The notes: generated from the letters alone by a model not told the origin. 64,000 bases of DNA from Oceanihabitans sediminis (GCF_003337215.1 NZ_QPIG01000001.1:372001-436000); one strand, 5' to 3'. Shown: positions 1 to 10,306, counted from the first letter of the stretch. Program-made: numbers and translations.

Positions 1-1
1 A

Positions 2-223
2 GGAGTAAAACAAAAACTGTATAGAGACTCCATAAACAAAGACTTTATCTCTAGGATTTATTTTAATGGTATAACATCTTTAAAAGACCAAGAGGTTTTC
101 CCATTAACAAGCTTTTCTATGAATTCCCTTATGGAACTTTTTATAGAATATCACCTTCGTGGTATTTGCACAACAGAAGGACTAGAAGTTTTAAACAAAC
201 AATTAAACGCAGATCAAAAATGA
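2..223 (+). CDS. TetR/AcrR-family regulator, C-terminal fragment (cut by window start)
   Basis: The open frame runs in from the window edge and ends with TGA at 221-223, giving about 73 residues. The tail reads ...SFSMNSLMELFIEYHLRGICTT..., the kind of C-terminal ligand/dimer helix seen in Bacteroidota TetR regulators. The DNA-binding half lies outside the window, so the family call rests on this tail and on context. The stop overlaps the start of the TolC-like gene (ATGA at 220-223), so it is co-transcribed with a TolC/adaptor/RND pump. A local repressor of that pump is the usual role of such a gene (inference). Confidence 0.7.
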   Translation, partial: GVKQKLYRDSINKDFISRIYFNGITSLKDQEVFPLTSFSMNSLMELFIEYHLRGICTTEGLEVLNKQLNADQK

Positions 224-1563
224 AAAACATTTCATTAGCAATATTATTATTAATTGGTTTTATTTCTTTTTCTCAAGAAAACAGCCAAAGTTTTAGCTTA
301 GAGGAAGCGATAGATTATGCTTTAGAAAACAATCGAAAAGCAAAAAATGCCGCTAGAGATATTCAAGCGGCAGAGCAACAAAAATGGGAAACAACTGCTA
401 CCGGTTTACCACAAATAAATGCTGCTGTAGACTACCAAAATTGGATAAAGCAGCAAGTTTCCTTGTTACCAGGGGAATTAGCTGGCGGTACTCCAGGAAG
501 CTTTATTCCTGTAGCTTTTGGAACCAAGCAAAGCATGAGTGCAACCGCTACCCTTTCGCAAAAAATATTTGACGGATCTTACCTTGTTGGGCTACAATCT
601 GCTAAGGTGTTTTTAGAAATCTCAAAAAATGCTAAAGAAAAAACAGACCTAGAGGTTAGAAAAGCAGTAATCAACGCCTACGGAAATGTATTATTAGCAG
701 AAGAAAGCATTAGCATTTTAAAGAGAAACATCGCTGTCCTTGAAAAGAATATTTTCGAAATCAATAAAATTTACGAAAACGGACTAGGAGAAGAAGAAAG
801 TGTAGAGCAACTACAAATCACCCTTACAGGAGTCCAAAGTCAACTAAACAACACCGAAAGACTAAAAAAACTAGCCTACCAAATGTTAAACATCACGCTT
901 GGTTTAGATCTTGAAACAAAAACAAAGCTAACAGATAGTTTAAGCGGATTAGCAGATTATCATTCCGTTTTAGGTTTATTAACTGTAGAAGAAAATGTAG
1001 AAAACACTATTGATTTTAAAATTGCACAGAATGATAAAATCTCTAAAGAGCTTTTATTAAAACTAGAAAAAAGCAAAGCGTTACCAACCCTGAACGCTTT
1101 TGTAAATGGCGGCTATATGGCAAACAGTCAAACTTTTTCTTTTACAACGGATGATCAAAAATGGTTTGGCTCCTCTTTATTTGGCATGAGTTTAAACATT
1201 CCAATATTTAGTTCAGGAATGCGAAGCGCTGCTACGCAAAGAGCTCAAATCAACCTTGAAAAAGCACAAGATGATTTAACCGAAACACAACAACAATTAA
1301 AGCTTCAAATTGCATCGGCAAAAAGCGATTACCAATTTGCTTTAGAGGATTACGAGAACAAAAAACAAAATCTAAATCTTGCAGAACGTATTGAAAAGAA
1401 AAACCAAACCAAGTTTTTTGAAGGTATTTCCTCTAGTTTTGATTTACGCCAAGCACAAACACAATTATATACCGCACAACAAGAATTATTACAAGCTATG
1501 CTAGACGTTATTAATACAAAAGCAGAGCTAGAAACGGTACTAAACATAACTCCAAAAAACTAA
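220..1563 (+). CDS. TolC-family outer-membrane efflux protein
   Basis: 447 residues, the usual size for TolC-like outer-membrane factors. The ATG at 220 was chosen because it starts a clear signal peptide (MKNISLAILLLIGFISFSQ) and overlaps the upstream stop; an earlier in-frame ATG at 166 lies inside the regulator gene. Long amphipathic helices with TolC-like internal duplication follow (AIDYALENNRKAKNAARD near the start, and QAQTQLYTAQQELLQAMLDV near the end). It should form the trimeric exit duct for the RND pump encoded just downstream. Substrate cannot be told from sequence. Confidence 0.92.
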   Translation: MKNISLAILLLIGFISFSQENSQSFSLEEAIDYALENNRKAKNAARDIQAAEQQKWETTATGLPQINAAVDYQNWIKQQVSLLPGELAGGTPGSFIPVAFGTKQSMSATATLSQKIFDGSYLVGLQSAKVFLEISKNAKEKTDLEVRKAVINAYGNVLLAEESISILKRNIAVLEKNIFEINKIYENGLGEEESVEQLQITLTGVQSQLNNTERLKKLAYQMLNITLGLDLETKTKLTDSLSGLADYHSVLGLLTVEENVENTIDFKIAQNDKISKELLLKLEKSKALPTLNAFVNGGYMANSQTFSFTTDDQKWFGSSLFGMSLNIPIFSSGMRSAATQRAQINLEKAQDDLTETQQQLKLQIASAKSDYQFALEDYENKKQNLNLAERIEKKNQTKFFEGISSSFDLRQAQTQLYTAQQELLQAMLDVINTKAELETVLNITPKN

Positions 1564-1595
1564 TAAACCAACTCACGCATAATCTCAGTAAACAA

Positions 1596-2768
1596 ATGAA
1601 AAATATATTTTCCATTCTATTATTAACGTTACTTATAGCTTCTTGTTCCGGTGAAAAGAAAAACAATTCGGTGGAAAAAGTCATTGAAAGTAATGACTTA
1701 AGCACTATCCGAACTAAAAGAACTGAATTAGTAAATAATCTTAAAGAATTACAAGATGAAATCAAGTTACTTGACGAAAAGATTTCGCTGTTAGATACCG
1801 CGAAGCATATTCCATTAATTACAACTTTTACTGCAAAGCAAGAAGTATTTAAGCACGTACTTGAAATACAAGGAAATGTTACCACCAAAAACCTTTTAAC
1901 ATTAACTCCAGAATTCAATGGTATTCTTACCAATGTGTACGTTAAGGAAGGACAAAAAGTGAAGAAAGGACAAACTCTAGCGAAAATTGATGATGGCGGA
2001 TTAAGCCAACAATTAGCACAGTTACAAATTCAGGCAGATTTAGCTAAAACCACTTTTGAACGTCAAAAAAGATTATGGGATCAAAAAATTGGAAGTGAAA
2101 TTCAGTTCTTACAAGCAAAATCTAATTTTGAAGCACAGACCGAAGCAGTAAACCAACTTCAAAAACAAATTGCAAAAACCACTGTTAGAGCGCCATTCTC
2201 AGGAACTATAGACGATGTTATTTCAGAGCAAGGAAGCGTAGTTGCTGCAGGGCAAACACCGCTTATGCAAATAGTAAACCTGGATGAAATGTATATTGAA
2301 ACAGATATTCCAGAGCGTTATATTTCCGATGTTGTTAAAGGTAAAGATGTAAGTGTAGAGTTTCCTATTTTAGGAAAAACAATAGCTACAAAAATTAAAC
2401 AAGCCGGAGATGTTATCCATCCAGCAAACAGAACTTTTAAGGTAGAAGTAGACATTCCAAACGAAGACAAATCAATTAAACCAAACTTAGTCGCTAAGCT
2501 TAAAATCAACGATTACACCAATAAAAATGCCCTACTAATTCCGCAAAGTATCATTTCTGAAAATGCAAATGGAGAACAGTACATTTATGTAATAAAAAAC
2601 AAAAATGACAAGCAGGAAGGTGTCGTAGAGAGAATCATCATTAAAACCGGAAAAACGCAAGGAGATGTTATTGAAGTTTTAAGCGGTATTGAAGATGGGA
2701 CAGAAATTGTACAAGAAGGTGCAAGAAGTATTAAAGACGGACAAACCGTTCAAGTAATTAACCAATAA
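1596..2768 (+). CDS. RND efflux periplasmic adaptor (membrane fusion protein), lipoprotein
   Basis: 390 residues. The N-terminus MKNIFSILLLTLLIASC followed by SGEKK is a lipoprotein signal with Cys17 as the lipidated residue. A coiled-coil stretch (about 25-60) precedes the barrel-sandwich/lipoyl half motif GILTNVYVKEGQKVKKGQTLAKID; an alpha-hairpin (QLAQLQIQADLAKTTFERQKRL) and the second half motif TTVRAPFSGTIDDVISEQGSVV follow, then a beta-barrel and membrane-proximal domain. It links the inner-membrane pump to the TolC-like duct. It starts 32 bp after the TolC-like gene and ends 27 bp before the permease, so one operon. Confidence 0.93.
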   Translation: MKNIFSILLLTLLIASCSGEKKNNSVEKVIESNDLSTIRTKRTELVNNLKELQDEIKLLDEKISLLDTAKHIPLITTFTAKQEVFKHVLEIQGNVTTKNLLTLTPEFNGILTNVYVKEGQKVKKGQTLAKIDDGGLSQQLAQLQIQADLAKTTFERQKRLWDQKIGSEIQFLQAKSNFEAQTEAVNQLQKQIAKTTVRAPFSGTIDDVISEQGSVVAAGQTPLMQIVNLDEMYIETDIPERYISDVVKGKDVSVEFPILGKTIATKIKQAGDVIHPANRTFKVEVDIPNEDKSIKPNLVAKLKINDYTNKNALLIPQSIISENANGEQYIYVIKNKNDKQEGVVERIIIKTGKTQGDVIEVLSGIEDGTEIVQEGARSIKDGQTVQVINQ

Positions 2769-2795
2769 GCTTGCAATTTATAAATTGTTTAACTC

Positions 2796-5700
2796 ATGAT
2801 TGAAAACAAAAAGAAAAAAGTAGAAAAGGAATTTGGTTTGTCCTCTTGGGCTATCAATAATAAGACTACTATGTATGTTCTTATTTTGGTCTTTTTCTAT
2901 TTGGGTGTTTCTGCATTCTTTAGCATGCCTAGAGAAAATTTCCCAGAAGTAAACGAAACTAAAATATACATTAGCTCTGTTTTCCCTGGAAACACCGCAG
3001 AAGACATTGAGAAGCTTATAACAAACCCTTTAGAAGACAAGTTAAAAACCATAAGCAATGTAGTAGAAATCACCTCAACTTCGCAAGAGGATTTCTCTAT
3101 GGTTATAGTGGAGTTTGATGAAAATATTACTGTAGACCAAGCCAAACAAAAGGTAAAAGACGAAATAGACACAGAAGTTTCTAGTGAAGACTGGCCTTCT
3201 TTTAACGGTGCAAAAGTAGATCCAGATGTTTTTGAATTAAGCCTTTCGGAAGAAATGCCTATCCTAAACATTAATATTTCTGGAGATTATACAGTTGAAA
3301 AACTAAAAGAGTTTGCAGAACACTTACAAGATAAAATTGAAGATATTCAGGAAATCAAAAAAGCAGACATTCGAGGTGCTCAAGAAAAAGAAGTTGAAGT
3401 TGCTGTAGATATTTATAAAATGATGGCTGCACAGGTAACTTTTAACGATGTTATTGGAGCAATCAACAACGGGAACATAACCATGTCTGCCGGAAACCTT
3501 ATTGCTAGTGGACAAAGAAGAACTATTAGGATTTTAGGAGAAATTGAAAAACCTTCAGAACTAGAAAATTTTGTTGTAAAAGCTGAAAAAGGAAAAGCAA
3601 TCTATCTTAAAGACATAGCAAGCGTATCCTTTAAAGAAGAAGACAGAACCACCTTTGCTCGTGAGTTTGGAGAACCTGTAGTGATGCTTGACGTAAAAAA
3701 ACGTGCAGGCAAAAACATGGTGGATGCAGCAGAGAAGGTACAATTAATTGTGAAAGATGCTATTGAAAATGTTTTTCCACAAGATTTAAAAGTCACTATC
3801 ACAAACGATCAATCACCAGTAACTATTGGGCAGGTTGACGACTTAGTAAACAATATCATCTTTGGGGTTATACTTGTTGTAACAGTTTTGATGTTTTTCT
3901 TAGGTTTCAAAAACGCCATTTTCGTTGGTTTTGCAATACCAATGTCTATGTTTATGTCTTTAATGATTTTAGAGTTATTAGGACAAAGCCTAAATACCAT
4001 GGTACTTTTCGGGCTAATCATGGGACTAGGAATGTTGGTAGACAACGGTATTGTAGTTGTTGAAAACGTTTACAGGCTTATGGACGAGGAAGGCATGAAT
4101 AGAAAGGAAGCTGCTAAAAAAGGAATTAGCGAAATCGCCTTCCCTATTATAATTTCTACCGCTACAACCGTTGCTGCATTTATTCCTTTAGGTTTATGGC
4201 CAGGTATCATGGGGCAATTCATGATGATTTTACCAATTACTCTTTCTGTAGTTTTAGGTTCTTCGCTATTTGTTGCAATCTTCTTTAACTCGGTATTGGT
4301 TTCTCAATTTATGAGTATTGAAGACAAAAACATGCCATTAGCTAAAATAGTTAGAAGCACCATAATAATGACAGTAATTGGTCTTTTAATTTTCTTTTTT
4401 GGAGGAGACTATAGAGCATTAGGAGTTCTAATAATTTTTACAGCAATCATGCTTTGGGTGTATCGTTTACTTCTTCGTAAGTGGGCAAATAGCTTCCAGA
4501 CAAAAACCTTAGTAAGATTAGAACGTTGGTACGAAGGACAATTACGTTGGGCACTTTCCCGTTGGAGACCATACGTTTTAAGCATCGTAACATTTATTCT
4601 TTTAATAGTTGCCTTTATTTCCTTTGGTGCTTCCCTGAAATCTCAAAGAACCAAAGTAGAGTTCTTTCCAGATAATAAACCTAATCAGATTATTGTTTAT
4701 ATAGAATATCCTGAAGGTACTGCCATTGAAAAAACAAACGCTATTACAAAGCAAATTGAAAAGCGTGTTTATGATGTAATTAACCAAGACCAATACTTAG
4801 ATAACGGATATAACTTCTTAGTAGAAAGTGCCGTTTCTCAGGTTGGTGAAGGAGCAGGAAATCCGCAAACCGACGGTGGTTCTGCTGCCGAAATGCCTCA
4901 CAAAGCAAAGATTACAGCTTCTATGCGTGAGTATAAATTTAGAAGAGGTGAGGACAGTGAATTATTACGTCAAAAAGTACAGGAGTCGTTGGTAGGGATA
5001 TTCCCGGGAGTTTTAATTTCTGTAGAAAAAGATTCCAACGGACCGCCAGCAGGATCCCCAATTAACATTGAAATTGAAGGGGATGATTACAACGAGTTAA
5101 TTGCTGTTGCAGAAAATATGCGTGAATTTATCAACACCAAAAATATTGCAGGTATTGATGAATTAAAAATCGATGTCAATAAAGACAAGCCTACCATGCG
5201 TGTTATTATAGACAGAGAAAAAGCAGGAGAATTAGGCATTAGCGCAGCGCAGATTGGTCAACAATTACGTAACTCTATCTTTGGTTCTAAAGCAGGAATT
5301 TACAAGGAAGACGGAGATGATTTTGATATCTATATTCGTTTTAATGAAGAGAACAGATACAATACTAGTGCGCTTTTTAACCAGCACATTACCTTTAGAG
5401 ATAATACCGGACAAATAAAAAGTGTCCCTATTTCTGCTGTTGCCAAGCATGAAAACAATTCTGGATTTAGTGCAATCAAACACAAGGCCACCAAGCGTGT
5501 GGTTACCGTTTACTCTGCACTATCTCCCGGTCATACAGATGCCGGAGCAATAGTTTCGCAAATTCAAAATGAAATGAAAGGTTTTGAAGGAGTTCCAGAA
5601 GGAGTAAAACTTGATTTTACTGGTCAGATTGAAGAGCAGAATAAACAAATGACCTTCTTGATGGGAGCTTTCTTTACTGGTATTGGTTTGATATTTTTCA

Positions 5701-6326
5701 TATTAATTTTCCAATTTAATTCTGTTTCCAAACCAACTATCATTATGCTAGCAATTATGTTGAGTTTAATTGGTGTGTTTGGCGGAATCGTTATTACTGG
5801 AAGTGCTTTCGTAATTATGATGACCATGGTTGGAATTATTTCCCTTGCCGGAATTGTAGTAAATAACGGTGTGGTTTTACTAGATTATGCACAACTATTA
5901 ATTGATAGAAAAAAACATGAACTAGATCTAGAAGAAGATGCATACCTAAGTACACGTGACTTATACGAAAGTATTGTAAAAGCCGGTAAAGCTCGTTTAC
6001 GTCCGGTTTTATTAACGGCAATTACCACCATATTAGGTTTAGTACCGTTGGCAATTGGTTTAAATATTAACTTCTTTACTTTATTTTCAGACTTTGATCC
6101 AAATATTTATATGGGTGGAGATAACGTAGTTTTCTGGGGGCCATTAGCGTGGACAGTAATCTACGGACTGATAGTTGCTACTTTCTTGACTTTGATTGTA
6201 GTTCCTATTTTATTCTTTTTAGTTATGAAGTTTAAAATGTGGTTACGAAAAAAATCTGCTTCTACTGAAAACCTAGAAGAAGAAACGCCAATAGTAAAAG
6301 AGCCAATAGCAGGCATAGAAGATTAA
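2796..6326 (+). CDS. RND-superfamily efflux permease (AcrB/HAE1-like)
   Basis: 1176 residues, a little longer than AcrB (about 1050). The standard RND plan is visible: first transmembrane helix near 25-45, large periplasmic loop, helices 2-6 around 350-500, a second half starting near 600 and closing helices around 960-1160. The TM4 proton-relay motif reads LVDNGIVVVENV, with D416 kept and the second Asp replaced by N417; the TM10 motif reads GIVVNNGVVLLDY without the AcrB lysine. This DN/VVNN pattern also occurs in SwrC-like members. Two internal insertions (about 535-570 and 1045-1110) account for the extra length. Likely drug, bile or lipid export; substrate unknown. Confidence 0.93.
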   Translation: MIENKKKKVEKEFGLSSWAINNKTTMYVLILVFFYLGVSAFFSMPRENFPEVNETKIYISSVFPGNTAEDIEKLITNPLEDKLKTISNVVEITSTSQEDFSMVIVEFDENITVDQAKQKVKDEIDTEVSSEDWPSFNGAKVDPDVFELSLSEEMPILNINISGDYTVEKLKEFAEHLQDKIEDIQEIKKADIRGAQEKEVEVAVDIYKMMAAQVTFNDVIGAINNGNITMSAGNLIASGQRRTIRILGEIEKPSELENFVVKAEKGKAIYLKDIASVSFKEEDRTTFAREFGEPVVMLDVKKRAGKNMVDAAEKVQLIVKDAIENVFPQDLKVTITNDQSPVTIGQVDDLVNNIIFGVILVVTVLMFFLGFKNAIFVGFAIPMSMFMSLMILELLGQSLNTMVLFGLIMGLGMLVDNGIVVVENVYRLMDEEGMNRKEAAKKGISEIAFPIIISTATTVAAFIPLGLWPGIMGQFMMILPITLSVVLGSSLFVAIFFNSVLVSQFMSIEDKNMPLAKIVRSTIIMTVIGLLIFFFGGDYRALGVLIIFTAIMLWVYRLLLRKWANSFQTKTLVRLERWYEGQLRWALSRWRPYVLSIVTFILLIVAFISFGASLKSQRTKVEFFPDNKPNQIIVYIEYPEGTAIEKTNAITKQIEKRVYDVINQDQYLDNGYNFLVESAVSQVGEGAGNPQTDGGSAAEMPHKAKITASMREYKFRRGEDSELLRQKVQESLVGIFPGVLISVEKDSNGPPAGSPINIEIEGDDYNELIAVAENMREFINTKNIAGIDELKIDVNKDKPTMRVIIDREKAGELGISAAQIGQQLRNSIFGSKAGIYKEDGDDFDIYIRFNEENRYNTSALFNQHITFRDNTGQIKSVPISAVAKHENNSGFSAIKHKATKRVVTVYSALSPGHTDAGAIVSQIQNEMKGFEGVPEGVKLDFTGQIEEQNKQMTFLMGAFFTGIGLIFFILIFQFNSVSKPTIIMLAIMLSLIGVFGGIVITGSAFVIMMTMVGIISLAGIVVNNGVVLLDYAQLLIDRKKHELDLEEDAYLSTRDLYESIVKAGKARLRPVLLTAITTILGLVPLAIGLNINFFTLFSDFDPNIYMGGDNVVFWGPLAWTVIYGLIVATFLTLIVVPILFFLVMKFKMWLRKKSASTENLEEETPIVKEPIAGIED

Positions 6327-6331
6327 CTCTT

Positions 6332-6366
6332 AAAAAATCCGAAGTATAATGCTTCGGATTTTTTTA
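6332..6366 (+). terminator. Intrinsic terminator of the RND pump operon
   Basis: Stem AAATCCGAAG / CTTCGGATTT with a 7-nt loop and a run of T directly after it, 5 bp past the permease stop. Confidence 0.9.
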
Positions 6367-6398
6367 TTTCTTTAGAATAGAATAAAACTTGCACAACA

Positions 6399-6429
6399 TT
6401 TTAGTTGAAGTTTTTTTATGTTAAATTTG
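6399..6429 (+). promoter_or_regulatory. Bacteroidota-type promoter of aspS
   Basis: TAAATTTG at 6422-6429 fits the -7 consensus TAnnTTTG exactly. A TTTT at 6399-6402 is at the 19-bp spacing expected for the -33 element but is a poor match to TTTG. The start codon follows 22 bp later. Confidence 0.6.
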
Positions 6430-6451
6430 CAACTTAATTTTCGATAAGGAT

Positions 6452-8206
6452 ATGTACAGAAGTCACAACTGTGGTGAGTTAAATGCATCACATATAAATA
6501 CAGAAGTAACTCTAGCTGGATGGGTTCAAAAATCTAGAGACAAAGGTTTTATTGTTTGGGTAGATTTACGAGATAGATACGGAATCACGCAATTAGTTTT
6601 TGATGAAGAACGTACTTCAGAAGCAATGATGAAGCAAGCACAAAAACTTGGACGTGAATTTGTAATTCAAGTAAAAGGATCGGTTATAGAACGTGCTTCT
6701 AAAAACCCTAATATGGCTACTGGTGATATTGAGTTGTTAGTTTCCGAATTAACTATTTTAAACGAAGCTCTTGTTCCACCTTTCACTATTGAAGATGAAA
6801 CGGATGGTGGAGAAGAATTACGAATGAAATATCGCTACTTAGATATTCGTCGTAATCCTGTAAAAAACAGCTTGATTTTTAGACATAAAGTAACTCAAGA
6901 AGTAAGAAATTACTTATCTAAAGAAGGCTTTATCGAAGTTGAAACTCCGTACTTAATAAAATCTACACCAGAAGGTGCTCGTGATTTTGTTGTACCATCT
7001 AGAATGAATGCCGGACAGTTTTACGCATTACCACAATCACCACAAACCTTCAAGCAATTACTTATGGTTGGAGGAATGGATAAGTACTTCCAGATTGTAA
7101 AATGCTTTAGAGATGAAGATTTACGTGCAGACAGACAGCCAGAGTTTACACAGATAGACTGCGAAATGGCTTTCATAGAACAAGAAGATATTTTAAATGC
7201 TTTTGAAGGACTAACGCGTCACTTATTAAAAGAAGTAAACGGCGTTGAAGTAGAGAAATTCCCTAGAATCCTATATGACGATGCTATGCGTTTATACGGA
7301 AACGACAAACCAGACATTCGTTTTGGAATGGAGTTTGGGGAGTTAAACGAAGTAGCCCAACACAAAGATTTTGGTGTTTTCAATAATGCCGAATTAGTTG
7401 TAGGTATAGCTGTTCCTGGCGGAAACGCTTATACTAGAAAAGAAATTGATAAATTAATTGACTGGGTAAAGCGTCCACAAGTTGGAGCTTTAGGAATGGT
7501 TTACTGTCGCGTGAATGATGACGGTTCTTTTAAATCGTCTGTAGATAAATTTTACGACCAAGAAGACTTAGCTAAATGGGCAGAAGTAACAGGTGCAAAA
7601 GCAGGAGATTTAATCTGTATACTTTCTGGCGAAACCAATAAAGTAAGAGCACAACTAAGTGCTTTACGTATGGAATTAGCTACTCGTTTAGGCTTACGAA
7701 AACCAAACGAATTTGCTCCTTTATGGGTAATGGATTTCCCACTATTAGAATGGGACGAAGAAACAAACCGTTACCACGCAATGCATCACCCGTTCACCGC
7801 TCCTAAACCAGGACAATTAGAATTATTAGATACAAATCCAGGAGAAGTAAAAGCCAATGCTTACGATTTGGTTTTAAACGGAAATGAAATTGGTGGTGGA
7901 TCTATTAGAATTCACGATAAAAAGACACAAGCAATCATGCTGAAACATTTAGGGTTCTCTGAAGAAGATGCCAAAGCACAGTTTGGTTTCTTAATGGATG
8001 CTTTTGAATACGGAGCTCCTCCTCATGGTGGACTTGCATTTGGTCTTGACAGATTGGTTGCTATTCTTGGTGGACAAGAAACTATTAGAGACTTTATCGC
8101 ATTCCCTAAAAACAATGCAGGTCGAGATGTTATGATTGACGCTCCTGCTCCAATTGACGATGAGCAACTGACAGAACTAAGTTTAAAACTGAACTTAAAA
8201 TCATAA
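6452..8206 (+). CDS. aspS: Aspartate--tRNA ligase
   Basis: 584 residues, normal for bacterial AspRS. It charges tRNA-Asp with aspartate. The N-terminal OB-fold anticodon-binding domain (about 1-110) contains [26 protein letters not shown]. The class II catalytic core follows, with [18 protein letters not shown] as motif 2 and [11 protein letters not shown] as motif 3. The bacterial GAD insertion domain lies at about 280-410. It stands alone between two terminators with its own promoter, so it is probably a single-gene unit. Whether it also charges tRNA-Asn cannot be judged here, because the rest of the genome is missing. Confidence 0.98.
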   Translation: MYRSHNCGELNASHINTEVTLAGWVQKSRDKGFIVWVDLRDRYGITQLVFDEERTSEAMMKQAQKLGREFVIQVKGSVIERASKNPNMATGDIELLVSELTILNEALVPPFTIEDETDGGEELRMKYRYLDIRRNPVKNSLIFRHKVTQEVRNYLSKEGFIEVETPYLIKSTPEGARDFVVPSRMNAGQFYALPQSPQTFKQLLMVGGMDKYFQIVKCFRDEDLRADRQPEFTQIDCEMAFIEQEDILNAFEGLTRHLLKEVNGVEVEKFPRILYDDAMRLYGNDKPDIRFGMEFGELNEVAQHKDFGVFNNAELVVGIAVPGGNAYTRKEIDKLIDWVKRPQVGALGMVYCRVNDDGSFKSSVDKFYDQEDLAKWAEVTGAKAGDLICILSGETNKVRAQLSALRMELATRLGLRKPNEFAPLWVMDFPLLEWDEETNRYHAMHHPFTAPKPGQLELLDTNPGEVKANAYDLVLNGNEIGGGSIRIHDKKTQAIMLKHLGFSEEDAKAQFGFLMDAFEYGAPPHGGLAFGLDRLVAILGGQETIRDFIAFPKNNAGRDVMIDAPAPIDDEQLTELSLKLNLKS

Positions 8207-8210
8207 ATTA

Positions 8211-8237
8211 AAAATCCTGCCAAGTGCAGGATTTTTT
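8211..8237 (+). terminator. Intrinsic terminator after aspS
   Basis: AAATCCTGC / GCAGGATTT hairpin with a 5-nt loop and TTTTTT, 5 bp after the aspS stop and 14 bp before the next start. Confidence 0.9.
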
Positions 8238-8251
8238 AGTAACTTCATCAC

Positions 8252-10054
8252 ATGCCAAAGCAACAGATCATTAAACAGATTTTAGTTTGGAGGTATAAGC
8301 ACATCTCCCAAAAAAACTTTGTTTATATACTTAGTGTTGTAGTTGGCTTGTTAACTGGTGTTGCTGCAGTTACTCTTAAAAACATCACCTATACGATACA
8401 ATCGTTTTTAAAAAGAGGAATTATCTTTTCTGAAAATCAGTTGTATTTTATACTCCCGGTAATTGGGTTATTTTTAGTTTTTCTATATACTAAATATCTC
8501 GCTAAAAAAGGCATGACACCAATCGTTCCTCCTTTTATTAAGCGTGCTATTCCTTCTTTACTTTATTCCTTATTAAGACAGAAGGGGCTTTTATCCTATA
8601 AACTAATTTACCACCCTTTAATCACCGCCCCGCTTACTGTAGGTTTTGGTGGTTCGGTTGGATTATTAGGACCCGCAATCACTTCTGGTTCGGCGTTAAG
8701 TTCAAATTTAAGCAGGATTTTACATGTAGATAAAAAAACAAGAACACTGCTTATTGCTTGTGCTACTTCTGGAGCATTAGCTTCTATGTTTAAATCCCCA
8801 ATTGCAGCTATCGTTTTTGCGGTAGAGGTATTTAGCTTAGATCTTACTTTTGCTTCTTTATTACCTTTACTTATAGCTTCCATTTCTTCGGTATTGACTT
8901 CCTATTTCTTTTTAGGAGACGAGTTATTATTCGATTTTAATGTTAGCGAAAAGTTTCAAGCAAGAGACACTGCTTTTTATATGCTTTTAGGAATAGGTAC
9001 AGGAATTGCTTCTATTTATTTCACAAAAATATACTTTGCTATTTATGCCTTTTTCGATCGGTTTAAAACCAAGTTTAGCAAACTCATGGTTGGAGGTATT
9101 GCCATTGGTATAATGCTATATTTTATTCCGCCACTTTACGGGGAGGGTTTAAGTTTTACAAAAGATTTATTTGAAGGAAACTATCTTCATGCACTTGGAA
9201 CTAATCCGTTTGACGCTTATACCGACAATATTTGGGTGGTAATTCTCCTATTAATTGGTTTCACCATTTTTAAAGCGATAGCAATGACAACTACTTTTGC
9301 TGCCGGTGGAATTGGTGGGGTTATTGTACCAACTATGGTAATGGGAAGTGCTTTGGGGAATGTTATTGCCAAAGTGATAAATAATATTGGTTTTGGACAT
9401 CAAGTTTCCGAAGCTAATTTCACCCTAATAGGTATGGCGGGTTTGATTGCAGGAGTAATTCACGCGCCATTGACTGCTATTTTCTTAATTGCAGAGATCA
9501 CAGGTGGCTATATTTTATTTTTACCGCTTATGATTACGGTTGCTATCTCTTATATGATTACCAAAAACTATATGGATCATACGATTTACACCCGCGAATT
9601 GGCAGAAAGAGGCGACTTACTTACCCATGATAAAGACCACAGTGTTTTAACACTTATGCAATTAGATAGTGTAATAGAAAAAAACTTTGTTAAAGTACGT
9701 CCTGAAATGACTTTGGAAGAAATGCTACATCAAGCAGTGTCGAAATCGAACCGAAATTTATTTCCAGTTATAGATAAAGACACAAGATTGGTAGGTGTTA
9801 TTACACTAGATGACATCAGGACAGTCATGTTTGATCAAGAGCTTTACAAAACAACTTCTGTAGAAACCTATATGCACAATCCGCCAGAATATATTATCTA
9901 CGAAAAAGATTCTATGAAAATGGTAATGAAAAAGTTTCAACATTCCGGAGCATGGAATTTACCAGTTATTAAACACGGAAAATATCATGGTTTTGTATCA
10001 AAATCTAAATTACTAACGGCATACAGACGAGAATTGATTAACTTTACACAATAA
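8252..10054 (+). CDS. ClC-type chloride channel/transporter with C-terminal CBS pair, gating Glu replaced by Leu
   Basis: 600 residues: a membrane domain of about 440 residues, then two CBS domains (about 470-600) that in this family sense nucleotides. ClC landmarks are TVGFGGSVGLLGP (131-141), SPIAAIVFAVEV, AAGGIGGVIVPTMVMGSALG and IHAPLTAIFLIAEITGGY. The signature that is normally GxEGP or GLEAP reads GLLGP, so Leu139 occupies the position of the external gating glutamate (Glu148 in E. coli ClC-ec1). Loss of that residue uncouples proton exchange in studied ClCs, so this may be a passive anion channel (inference). It begins just after the aspS terminator; a small membrane protein follows 12 bp later. 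Confidence 0.93.
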   Translation: MPKQQIIKQILVWRYKHISQKNFVYILSVVVGLLTGVAAVTLKNITYTIQSFLKRGIIFSENQLYFILPVIGLFLVFLYTKYLAKKGMTPIVPPFIKRAIPSLLYSLLRQKGLLSYKLIYHPLITAPLTVGFGGSVGLLGPAITSGSALSSNLSRILHVDKKTRTLLIACATSGALASMFKSPIAAIVFAVEVFSLDLTFASLLPLLIASISSVLTSYFFLGDELLFDFNVSEKFQARDTAFYMLLGIGTGIASIYFTKIYFAIYAFFDRFKTKFSKLMVGGIAIGIMLYFIPPLYGEGLSFTKDLFEGNYLHALGTNPFDAYTDNIWVVILLLIGFTIFKAIAMTTTFAAGGIGGVIVPTMVMGSALGNVIAKVINNIGFGHQVSEANFTLIGMAGLIAGVIHAPLTAIFLIAEITGGYILFLPLMITVAISYMITKNYMDHTIYTRELAERGDLLTHDKDHSVLTLMQLDSVIEKNFVKVRPEMTLEEMLHQAVSKSNRNLFPVIDKDTRLVGVITLDDIRTVMFDQELYKTTSVETYMHNPPEYIIYEKDSMKMVMKKFQHSGAWNLPVIKHGKYHGFVSKSKLLTAYRRELINFTQ

Positions 10055-10066
10055 TTTAAACCATAA

Positions 10067-10306
10067 ATGAAACAGCTTATTCTTATTATATTTTTAGCAA
10101 CCATTGGAAGTATCATCGCTGGTTTTACCTTGGATGTTCCTTATGCTGAGAAACTAATTGGTTTTGGGGTTATTAGTTTATTTGTTATTGTGTTTCCGTT
10201 ATTCTCTTATTATAGATGGAAAGATAAAAAATTAGAAGACTATATGCTTACCAAAGAAAATTTAGAGAAAATGCGTAAACGCGAAGGAGACGCTAGAAAA
10301 TTATAA
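10067..10306 (+). CDS. Small two-helix membrane protein, function unknown
   Basis: 79 residues. Two hydrophobic helices are visible (about 2-20 and 29-47), followed by a charged tail rich in Lys, Glu and Arg (RWKDKKLEDYMLTKENLEKMRKREG). It starts 12 bp after the ClC gene, so the two are probably translated from one message; an accessory role to the channel is possible but unsupported. It ends 17 bp before the convergent tadA stop. Not recognised as a named family. Confidence 0.75.
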   Translation: MKQLILIIFLATIGSIIAGFTLDVPYAEKLIGFGVISLFVIVFPLFSYYRWKDKKLEDYMLTKENLEKMRKREGDARKL

